From: a virus
Direction: 5' to 3' (one strand)
IMG/VR virus record: IMGVR_UViG_3300007735_000795
Span: 34,767 to 98,766 of that record
Length of the DNA stretch: 64,000 bases
In this document: positions 49,203 through 55,584 of the stretch, piece after piece
Position numbering within the stretch: the first letter of the stretch is position 1
Layout of the letters: each line of letters opens with the position of its first letter
Program-made: the position numbers and the translations under genes
The notes under the pieces: model-generated
What the model was told of the DNA's origin: nothing
The model's input: the letters and a program-made list of their open reading frames with translations, nothing else
Database searches by the model: none

Positions 49203-49252
49203 TGTAAATGTAAATATAATTTATGTTGTATGTTGGAGTTGATGTCCAGTAG

Positions 49253-49717
49253 TTATTCTCCGTAACTAGCACTGTTTCTTTCGTTTTCATATACTTCTAC
49301 TTTTGCTACTTGTACTCGACCATTAGTTTCTTCTACTAAAAATGTATTTAGTTTTAAATATAAATACTTTGCAAACTGTTCTGCTCCAGTAGCAGGTATA
49401 ATTCGTAGTTGAATAAGACCATTACTATGCATTTCTTTAAATTGTTCCAAATATGGATCGTCTTCTGCTATAATTGTAGTATGATCAAACATATGATCCA
49501 TCCATGCTTTAGGATTCATACCACCAATGGTTCCTTTAGCACGTTTCATGCCTCCAAAGTCCCATACCCAATTACGTTCGTCCAATTCACCTTTGAACCA
49601 TACTCTAAATGATACAGCATATCCATGTAAAAATTTACAATGAGTATCTTCTGCTCTCCATTGACGAAAACATGTACTGAATCCGTCAAATAATTTTGTT
49701 GATTTAAATGTTTCCAT
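49253..49717 (-). CDS. queD: QueD-like 6-carboxytetrahydropterin synthase
   Basis: 154 aa. GFSTCFRQWRAEDTHCKFLHGYAVSFRVWF covers the region where E. coli QueD has FEAAHRL...KCGRLHGHSF. The catalytic Cys (27) and one zinc His (31) are kept, but the first zinc His aligns with Phe 17 beside Cys 16 and the third His (HGH) is Tyr 33. Other parts (WDFGGMKR, MDHMFDHTTIIAEDDP, EVYENERNSASY) match the QueD/PTPS family. The changed metal site may be a family feature in phages. Confidence 0.8.
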   Translation of the reverse strand: METFKSTKLFDGFSTCFRQWRAEDTHCKFLHGYAVSFRVWFKGELDERNWVWDFGGMKRAKGTIGGMNPKAWMDHMFDHTTIIAEDDPYLEQFKEMHSNGLIQLRIIPATGAEQFAKYLYLKLNTFLVEETNGRVQVAKVEVYENERNSASYGE

Positions 49718-49721
49718 GTTG

Positions 49722-49982
49722 TTAGTTTATCACTTCACTAAATGTTTTCCAATTTACTTCATCAACATGCATTCCATTTTCATCTACTTCAGATTTACCT
49801 GTAGGTATACCTAACACAATGTCTCCGTTTCCATCTTTAGCTATGGCAATAAAACCAAAACCTTCACAAATGTACGAAGAATAATGATTAGGTTCAAGAG
49901 TATCTGCAATTTCTAAAATGTCAAAATCCCAGGGCATTTCGGGATCATTTTTTTCAGCCCATTGTTTACTAAATTCAGCCAT
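49722..49982 (-). CDS. Small hypothetical protein in the deazaguanine cluster
   Basis: 86 aa. Acidic, MAEFSKQWAEKNDPEMPWDFDILEIADTLE, then YICEGFGFIAIAKDGNGDIVLG. Overlaps a thioredoxin gene by 8 bases. No function; translation within the same operon suggests a link to the pathway but gives no proof. Confidence 0.6.
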   Translation of the reverse strand: MAEFSKQWAEKNDPEMPWDFDILEIADTLEPNHYSSYICEGFGFIAIAKDGNGDIVLGIPTGKSEVDENGMHVDEVNWKTFSEVIN

Positions 49983-50229
49983 AATTCAACCAGTCTATAA
50001 TTTGATTAAAAGTTTTTATTCCTGTAAATCTACGAACTTCCTTTTCATTCTCCACGAGAACTACAGTAGGAATGTTTCTTACTTGTGCTTCTGTAAGCAC
50101 AGCTGGGTCAGCATAATCAATGTTAATTTTACGAACAGGAATTTGTTTATTAACTTGATCCATGATTGGTCCTAGTGTTTCACAAGGGTTACACCATGGT
50201 GCTGAATAGTAATATAACTGTTTGCTCAT
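49975..50229 (-). CDS. Thioredoxin-like protein 2
   Basis: 84 aa. LYYYSAPWCNPCETLGPIMDQV with active site CNPC and cis-Pro region IPTVVLVEN. Short but complete thioredoxin fold. Second thioredoxin in 2 kb, near an RNR operon at 55-58 kb. Confidence 0.85.
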   Translation of the reverse strand: MSKQLYYYSAPWCNPCETLGPIMDQVNKQIPVRKINIDYADPAVLTEAQVRNIPTVVLVENEKEVRRFTGIKTFNQIIDWLNYG

Positions 50230-50381
50230 ACTAATTCCTCCACTATACCTAAAATTTCACTTGCTACTAAAAGTATAACTCCAATTACTGGGTCTGGTAG
50301 TAAGGCTATGTATCCTACAATTCGTAGTGAAGATTTAGCTAGACTAATTTTCTGATGTTTCTTCGGATCCGGGTGTTGCAT
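50226..50381 (-). CDS. Small membrane protein embedded in overlapping frame
   Basis: 51 aa from ATG 50381, inside the 3' end of 50344-50532 and out of frame with it; stop overlaps the thioredoxin start (ATGA). A hydrophobic helix covers about 22-48 (VGYIALLPDPVIGVILLVASEILGIVE), with a basic lead (MQHPDPKKHQK). I recall similar short LRI.GY...LGIVEE proteins in T4-like marine phages. Start choice is the main uncertainty. Confidence 0.5.
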   Translation of the reverse strand: MQHPDPKKHQKISLAKSSLRIVGYIALLPDPVIGVILLVASEILGIVEELV

Positions 50382-50532
50382 TTTCTTCTAAATTTAAGTT
50401 TTCTAATTGTTTTTTCATTACTTCAGTAAATACTTTTTCATACGCACGTTCCATGTTTTTGAAATTAATATTACGTTTTTTAATTCGTTTGTTGTGGGCT
50501 TTTTTACCACCTCGTTTTCTAGATGTTGGCAT
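50344..50532 (-). CDS. Small basic protein
   Basis: 62 aa. Very basic N-terminus (MPTSRKRGGKKAHNKRIKKRN), helical middle, acidic end. Overlaps the queC-like gene by 14 bases. DNA or RNA binding is suggested by charge only. Confidence 0.55.
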   Translation of the reverse strand: MPTSRKRGGKKAHNKRIKKRNINFKNMERAYEKVFTEVMKKQLENLNLEENATPGSEETSEN

Positions 50533-51412
50533 GGTTTTTTAATATTTGTTGTACATGATTTGTTACTACTCTCCAAGTTGTAGGACCTTCTTCATTAGCA
50601 TATTCTACTGGATCTGGTTTTCCTAGTTTCATAAATGCTTCAATACGTTCTACAGATGATGCTGATTTGTAATCTGAATACCATTTACTTCTAAATTCAC
50701 CATTTATATCTTGCCAAGTCCAATGGATTGGTTTATATGATGTATTAGTACGGTAATATACTTCATTAAAGTCTAAGCCAAGTTTACCTAAACATTTATC
50801 ACCATCTTTTAGAATACCAAACTTATCAGTATCAAGATAAGGCGTATAATGATATACTTTTTCAGCTCCCCAATTTCCCATTTTGAATGCTTCAAAATCA
50901 GCATCTCTAAATTCTTGACGACAATCAGGGTAAATAGCATGATCACCAGCATGAATACCCATTGCAATAGCACATTCAGTATTATTTTGTTCAGCAATTG
51001 ATAATGCTACTGCTTGAATAATAGAACTAAAGATTTTATTACGATTAGGAACTACTGTTGCTTTCATATTCTCTTCAGCGTAGTGTCCTTCAGGTACATC
51101 TTCACCTCCAGTTACTAAAGCTGAATTGAGTAGTTCAGATAATCCATCAAGTTTAATTACTTGGTGTTTTACTAGTGGATAAATTTCTTCAAATCCATTA
51201 GGTGCATGATCATGATGGAATAGACGAGTTGGGTTATTATTAATGTACTTAACTAAATCCTTAGCACGTTCTAATTCAACATTGTGTTTTTGACCATAGT
51301 CAAAACTTAAACATGTAACCTCATAGTTGTTAGCTAACAGGTGTAGTAGTAGTGTACTTGAATCTAATCCCCCAGATAGGCTAAGTACTGCTTGTTTTTT
51401 GTTTATATTCAT
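50519..51412 (-). CDS. QueC-family PP-loop ligase lacking the zinc cysteines
   Basis: 297 aa. PP-loop ATP site SGGLDSST (13-20) and EVTCLSFDYGQKHNVE, VPNRNKIFSSII, MGIHAGDHAIYPDCR are QueC-like. E. coli QueC binds zinc with four cysteines in a C...CxxCxxC pattern near the C-terminus; here the matching positions read Ser 225 (NTSYKP) and Asp 247, Ser 250, Ser 253 (DYKSASSVERIEAF), while the following ERxEAF block is kept. The enzyme may thus make something other than preQ0, for example use the adenylation step differently. I recall, from memory only, a QueC-like enzyme named DpdL linked to 7-deazaguanine lacking the 7-substituent. Confidence 0.8.
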   Translation of the reverse strand: MNINKKQAVLSLSGGLDSSTLLLHLLANNYEVTCLSFDYGQKHNVELERAKDLVKYINNNPTRLFHHDHAPNGFEEIYPLVKHQVIKLDGLSELLNSALVTGGEDVPEGHYAEENMKATVVPNRNKIFSSIIQAVALSIAEQNNTECAIAMGIHAGDHAIYPDCRQEFRDADFEAFKMGNWGAEKVYHYTPYLDTDKFGILKDGDKCLGKLGLDFNEVYYRTNTSYKPIHWTWQDINGEFRSKWYSDYKSASSVERIEAFMKLGKPDPVEYANEEGPTTWRVVTNHVQQILKNHANI

Positions 51413-51416
51413 AACT

Positions 51417-51447
51417 TTAATATATAAAATTTTTTTTAATTTTCAAA
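51417..51447 (-). promoter_or_regulatory. Bacteroidota-type promoter
   Basis: Minus strand TTTG, 19 bases, TATATTAA, just upstream of the QueC-like gene (ATG 51412). The -33 box is in the 3' end of the HNH gene. Confidence 0.55.
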
Positions 51448-52095
51448 TTTATTTCCTTTTTTTAAATTATCTTCCCACCATAGTGGCTGGAGATTTGTGT
51501 AATGGCATGCTTTTTTTACTTCATCCTCTATAGTTAGATCAAATGAAGATAATGGAAGAATATGATCTATATGCCATCCTTTTAAACCATAATTTTCCCA
51601 TGTCATCCCATCAGTAAATTGTTTTTCAATATGAGACATGAAAGTTTCTCGATCACATCCTATAAGTTCAAGGGTAGTAGCACCTAAATTTCTTTTATTA
51701 ATTAAATCAGATAACCTTCCAGACATGTTTCCTTTTATTTTAAAGAACATATCTTCTTTTCTACGATTGTGTCTATATTCTCTTTCATACTTTCTCCACC
51801 AATTTAGATTTTCAGCTACATATTTTTTTCTATATTGTTTAGCCTTATCTGTTTTATCTCTTTCAGCCCTAGTATTAGTTTTAGTTTGGAAATGTTTATC
51901 ATATACTAAATCACATGATTTACATTGAGATTTTAATCCCATAAATCCTTCTTTTTGAGGAGTAAAAAAATTAAAATCTTTTATTTCTAAACATTTAGTA
52001 CAACGCTTTTTACTTTCTTTAGCTAAATCTTCTTTTTCTTTAAGTTTAGGATTATTTTTTCTCCTATATTCTTTCATGTATTCTTTACTAGGCAT
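51436..52095 (-). CDS. HNH homing-type endonuclease, second copy
   Basis: 219 aa. Same modular plan as 41075-41842: zinc module KRCTKCLEIKDFNFFTP...LKSQCKSCDLVY and HNH core WHIDHILPLSSFDLT...CHYTNLQPLWWEDNLKKGNK with the C-terminal NLKKGNK typical of HNH nucleases. It stands alone between the QueC-like gene and 52154-52471; an imperfect hairpin lies upstream. Confidence 0.85.
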   Translation of the reverse strand: MPSKEYMKEYRRKNNPKLKEKEDLAKESKKRCTKCLEIKDFNFFTPQKEGFMGLKSQCKSCDLVYDKHFQTKTNTRAERDKTDKAKQYRKKYVAENLNWWRKYEREYRHNRRKEDMFFKIKGNMSGRLSDLINKRNLGATTLELIGCDRETFMSHIEKQFTDGMTWENYGLKGWHIDHILPLSSFDLTIEDEVKKACHYTNLQPLWWEDNLKKGNKFEN

Positions 52096-52109
52096 ATTTA
52101 TATAATTTT

Positions 52110-52138
52110 ATGGCGGTTATAAATATTATAACCACCAT
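52110..52138 (-). other. Imperfect hairpin before the second HNH gene
   Basis: GGTTATA/TATAACC (52115-52121 with 52127-52133) extended by ATGG/CCAT across one mismatch. No U-run follows on the minus strand. It contains ATATTTATAA like the inverted repeat at 6238-6265. Confidence 0.4.
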
Positions 52139-52153
52139 AAAAAAACATAAAAA

Positions 52154-52471
52154 TTAGAAAGATACTGTATGAATTGTTTTAATAGAAAGATCAGACATTT
52201 CATATTTAGCTAAATCTTTATCTCTAGCTACTTGAAAATCTACTGATTGTCCGTTTTTTGTTTCTACCCAAAGTTCTTTAATAAACTCGGTTTTGATGAT
52301 TTTTTCATCTTCGTCTCTTGTAATTTTAAAAACTGCTACTTTGTTTTGCATAACTTGTTGGTTATTTAAATTGTTATAAGTTAATGTTGTTCCAGTACTA
52401 TATGAAGTACCGATGCCTGTGGGTGATGTTGATAAAACACAACCGTTGATGTTATTTATTAATGTTGACAT
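52154..52471 (-). CDS. Hypothetical protein
   Basis: 105 aa. NINGCVLSTSPTGIGTSYSTGTTLTYNN then QVMQNKVAVFKITRDEDEKIIKTEFIKELWVE, beta-rich. Could be a small virion or regulatory protein. No family recognised. Confidence 0.55.
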   Translation of the reverse strand: MSTLINNINGCVLSTSPTGIGTSYSTGTTLTYNNLNNQQVMQNKVAVFKITRDEDEKIIKTEFIKELWVETKNGQSVDFQVARDKDLAKYEMSDLSIKTIHTVSF

Positions 52472-52476
52472 AATTA

Positions 52477-52746
52477 TTAATTGTATTTTTTATATAAGGT
52501 TTCTAATACTTGAGTATCTTCATTACTCATTTGGTAAAAATTTTTAGACAAAGCATCACACATGTTAATATGTTCTTGTTCTAACAATGATACTTGAGAT
52601 GCTCTGTGTTTGAAAACTTGAGTCTGTTTTAAATGACCATCTTTAATAAGAGCATCAACAAGAGTTTTAATGTCTCTTTCCTGACATTCAGATAGGAATT
52701 CGTTTACTGAAATTTCTAATTCGGCGTCTGTACAAAAATAGGGCAT
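52477..52746 (-). CDS. Small helical acidic protein
   Basis: 89 aa (MPYFCTDAELEISVNEFLSECQERDIKTLVDAL...). Helical throughout, with FKHRASQVSLLEQEHINMCDAL in the middle. Function unknown. Confidence 0.55.
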   Translation of the reverse strand: MPYFCTDAELEISVNEFLSECQERDIKTLVDALIKDGHLKQTQVFKHRASQVSLLEQEHINMCDALSKNFYQMSNEDTQVLETLYKKYN

Positions 52747-52757
52747 AACTTTTATTT

Positions 52758-52943
52758 TTATTTGTTAAAGTAATTAGCAAGCCAATCTGAAGGATACAAC
52801 ATTACTACTCCATCATATTTTGGGTTAGACACTTGGCGAGTTTGAATTTTTACTCTATCTCGCATTGCAGCCTCGGCTACTTGTTTTCCTAGTTGACTAC
52901 CTGCGGCCTTGCCTAAGTAGTCATAAAGTGATTTATATTCCAT
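52758..52943 (-). CDS. Small hypothetical protein
   Basis: 61 aa. MEYKSLYDYLGKAAGSQLGKQVAEAAMRDRVKIQTRQV, then VVMLYPSDWLANYF. I recall this short protein as common in large phages. It overlaps the DpdA-like gene by 11 bases. Function unknown. Confidence 0.6.
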   Translation of the reverse strand: MEYKSLYDYLGKAAGSQLGKQVAEAAMRDRVKIQTRQVSNPKYDGVVMLYPSDWLANYFNK

Positions 52944-53718
52944 TTATTATTTTGAATTGTTTAGTATTAAAAAGAATTTTTGTTAATTGTGGTTTTTCTA
53001 AATCTGCTTCTATTACATCATCAATTTTAGTAGTTGGTTTTTTGTCTAAACCCCACTCATTGTATCTTGTATTTTCAATAGCAGCCATAATAGGATTTGA
53101 TGTGTCAATTGTAGTAACAAAAGGCATATTTTTATAATATACAAACTCTTGTGGTATAGCACACCCTAATAAATGAATATTATCAATTTCTTTAATTATA
53201 CCTTGATGATACAATTTACTTACAACATGTACTCGTCCCATTGCTGTAGCAACGTCTGGAGTTGAATGAGGGAATTCATGTTTATAATAAGCAGCACCAT
53301 ATGAAAATGCTATTTTTCGGTATCCTAATGCTTTATATTTTTGGTAGCATTCTGCTGCTTCATAAAAACTTTTAGCTTGTACTACTGCTACTTTTATAGT
53401 ATGTGCAGGTAATTCTATTTTAGCCCATTCAGCAGCGTTTTTAAGTGATGCTTCCATGTCTTCCCACACATCAGGAACAATAAATTCATTAGGTTGTAAT
53501 TCATTTATCCAATGCATCAAACGATCAGTATCGTATGCTTGTCCTAATTCATGTAATGAATTGTCCATTATTACATATCGATTATTTTCTTTAGCCCATC
53601 TAAAATACTTCTCGTATCGATCGTATTTGTCTAATAGGTGGGGCAGACAATAGTCATAGTCGTTAAAACTTTTTGACCATTCTAAAACACATAAGGGAAC
53701 TTCGTGAGATATTTTCAT
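52933..53718 (-). CDS. DpdA/TGT-like 7-deazaguanine DNA transglycosylase candidate
   Basis: 261 aa. The fold and motifs of tRNA-guanine transglycosylase relatives: YVIMDNSLHELG (Asp 52 near the position of the TGT substrate-binding Asp), NEFIVPDVWEDMEASL, IHLLGCAIPQEFVYY, and TTIDTSNPIM with candidate nucleophile Asp 205. Phage DpdA enzymes of this shorter type are known to replace G by 7-deazaguanine bases in DNA. It lies at the far end of the folE/queE/queD/queC-like cluster. Substrate choice is inference. Confidence 0.75.
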   Translation of the reverse strand: MKISHEVPLCVLEWSKSFNDYDYCLPHLLDKYDRYEKYFRWAKENNRYVIMDNSLHELGQAYDTDRLMHWINELQPNEFIVPDVWEDMEASLKNAAEWAKIELPAHTIKVAVVQAKSFYEAAECYQKYKALGYRKIAFSYGAAYYKHEFPHSTPDVATAMGRVHVVSKLYHQGIIKEIDNIHLLGCAIPQEFVYYKNMPFVTTIDTSNPIMAAIENTRYNEWGLDKKPTTKIDDVIEADLEKPQLTKILFNTKQFKIINGI

Positions 53719-53725
53719 AACGTGT

Positions 53726-53757
53726 TAAATATAAATATAAAATTTTAATAAAACAAA
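53726..53757 (-). promoter_or_regulatory. Bacteroidota-type promoter
   Basis: Minus strand TTTG, 20 bases, TATATTTA, upstream of the DpdA-like gene (ATG 53718). A second TATATTTA at 53732-53739 is too close to the -33 box. Confidence 0.55.
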
Positions 53758-53763
53758 TGTATT

Positions 53764-54282
53764 TTAAAAAGGAGAATTATCTTCTGTTAATTTGGCTCGT
53801 ATAGCCCTGTAACTTCGAATTACTTCATCAGTGGTACCACAAGCAAAATTGTCTATAAAATCATTAACTTCCTCTATTGTACCACCAAACGATGAACGAA
53901 GACTATTTTTAAGATTTTTTATACGTTCAAATTCGTCTCGTTCAAAGTCTTGTCTAAGGTTTTTGATGCGTTTATTGTAATTTGATCTTATGTCTCGTTC
54001 TTTTTCTTCTTTCACATCATCATTGCTATTACTGTTGCGAATATTAGCAATTTCTTCAGCCATCCACCAATACTCATAATTAATGTACTTGGCATAAGGT
54101 GAATATTCAAAATCACCATTTTTGCATTTATCCCATATACTCGAATTGCTTGGTAAAAATTTATGAGTAGGATAACGTCTATGGTAATAGAATATATTAA
54201 ATTTAAGTGGTTTGGGTTTTGGTGGTGCTTTGATACCAAAAACCGGATTCACTTCTTTCAAAACTTCTTCAACTGTAACCAT
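53764..54282 (-). CDS. Hypothetical protein
   Basis: 172 aa. N-terminal KEVNPVFGIKAPPKPKPLKFNIFYYHRRYPTHKFLPSNS, then INYEYWWMAEEIANI and basic helices (NYNKRIKNLRQDFERDEFERIKNL). A proline-rich start and helical end suggest a scaffold-like protein. Overlaps the next gene by one base. Function unknown. Confidence 0.55.
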   Translation of the reverse strand: MVTVEEVLKEVNPVFGIKAPPKPKPLKFNIFYYHRRYPTHKFLPSNSSIWDKCKNGDFEYSPYAKYINYEYWWMAEEIANIRNSNSNDDVKEEKERDIRSNYNKRIKNLRQDFERDEFERIKNLKNSLRSSFGGTIEEVNDFIDNFACGTTDEVIRSYRAIRAKLTEDNSPF

Positions 54283-54575
54283 TATATTTCTGTTAATTCT
54301 TCTGCAAATACTTCATCTAATAATGCTTGAATATCAGGCATGTCTTCCATTTCTCTGAAACGTTCAATATTAAAACTTGGTTCTATTGTCCCATACTTTT
54401 TAGAGGGTATGTGAGAATTACTAATTTCTTCAAGCAATACCCCAGTATTTGTATCAAACACTATAATTTCTCTAATAGTATAATATTCATTAAGTTTGGG
54501 GCGGTTTGGAATTTTTAATAACTGTTCAGGATTGAACACATCATTAATGCATTGTACAAATGAACCTACTTTCAT
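54282..54575 (-). CDS. Small hypothetical protein
   Basis: 97 aa. MKVGSFVQCINDVFNPEQLLKIPNRPKLNEYYTIREIIVFDTNTGVLLEE, a small beta-barrel-like layout (KOW or SH3-like), then an acidic helix DIQALLDEVFAEEL. Starts 5 bases from the -7 box of promoter 54580-54611, so a short leader. Function unknown. Confidence 0.6.
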   Translation of the reverse strand: MKVGSFVQCINDVFNPEQLLKIPNRPKLNEYYTIREIIVFDTNTGVLLEEISNSHIPSKKYGTIEPSFNIERFREMEDMPDIQALLDEVFAEELTEI

Positions 54576-54579
54576 ATTC

Positions 54580-54611
54580 TAAATATAATAAAAAAGTTTT
54601 ACAAAGCCAAA
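54580..54611 (-). promoter_or_regulatory. Bacteroidota-type promoter
   Basis: Minus strand TTTG, 20 bases, TATATTTA. The -33 is the TTTGG type and lies just past the stop of the membrane-protein gene. Confidence 0.65.
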
Positions 54612-54613
54612 TT

Positions 54614-55582
54614 TTAAGTGTACTTTATTATAGTATCATCATCATCTTTTTCTTGTTGAATTTTTTGAATCAACGGGGCGGAAGGAAATATGTATGGTTC
54701 TTGAGGAACGGGTTGTGGTTCAGGTTGAGGTTGTTCATAAATCTGATATTCCTTAACAGGTTCATCTTCTGGTTGCGGTTTAGGCTTTAATTGATTAAAA
54801 GCAATATTTGCCGCAATTACTAAACATATAGCTAAAGGGTCAAACACAAATATAATTACAAGTAAAAACCAATTTATAATTTTATCCATTGGTTTACCTG
54901 TAAGGTTACTTAAGTATTTGAGTGGTCCCAACTCACCTGCTAATTCTGCTTTAGATTCAATTTCTAGTATTTTCATATCTAAAGCTGTTATACTGTCATT
55001 TGCAGCTATAATTTTATTGTCTACTGCTTCTTTATTTTGTAAAGCAGTGTTTAATTGTGCTTCAAATGTTTTTCTATTAGCATTGTTAGCACGAGTAACA
55101 ACTTGACCTGTTTTAGCATCTACAGATTGAGTGGTACTACCTGTAGCTAAAGCATTTCGCAACTGACTAATGTCGTTGTCTAGTCTTTGTTTTTCAGTTG
55201 TATAGTCCGCTTTAGTTTGTTCAAAACGTTCTTTTTTAACTTTATACACTTGAGTTTCTTTATCTACAACACTTGCTTTATTAGCTGTGTCTTGATAAGC
55301 ACCACTTAAGAAACCATAAATACCGGCTGAGGTAATACCAATTAATGTTAGTAATGCTATGGTTAAATATAATCTTAATAATTTACCTAATTTATCCCAA
55401 TATTGATAAAGCAAAGAAGCCATTACTAATTTAGCTGCTTCTAAACTAGAAGCCATAATAATTACTTCAGTACTTGCTCCAGCAAATAATTTAGATAAAC
55501 CAGTTATAGAATAGAAAGCAGCACTACCGCTAACGGCAAGTGCTGATAATGCTATTAAGAATGGGAATATTTTTTGTTTCAT
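54614..55582 (-). CDS. Four-pass membrane protein with periplasmic coiled coil
   Basis: 322 aa. Four hydrophobic segments (about 7-30, 37-58, 69-93 and 237-261 in PMDKIINWFLLVIIFVFDPLAICLVIAAN), with a long coiled coil between them (about 105-215, KKERFEQTKADYTTEKQRLDNDI). The C-terminus is proline/glutamine-rich. I recall similar proteins (GPLKYL...GKPMDKI.NWF...FVFDPLAI) in T4-like marine phages as conserved membrane proteins without a role. A membrane-anchoring or superinfection role is possible. Confidence 0.65.
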   Translation of the reverse strand: MKQKIFPFLIALSALAVSGSAAFYSITGLSKLFAGASTEVIIMASSLEAAKLVMASLLYQYWDKLGKLLRLYLTIALLTLIGITSAGIYGFLSGAYQDTANKASVVDKETQVYKVKKERFEQTKADYTTEKQRLDNDISQLRNALATGSTTQSVDAKTGQVVTRANNANRKTFEAQLNTALQNKEAVDNKIIAANDSITALDMKILEIESKAELAGELGPLKYLSNLTGKPMDKIINWFLLVIIFVFDPLAICLVIAANIAFNQLKPKPQPEDEPVKEYQIYEQPQPEPQPVPQEPYIFPSAPLIQKIQQEKDDDDTIIKYT

Positions 55583-55584
55583 AT

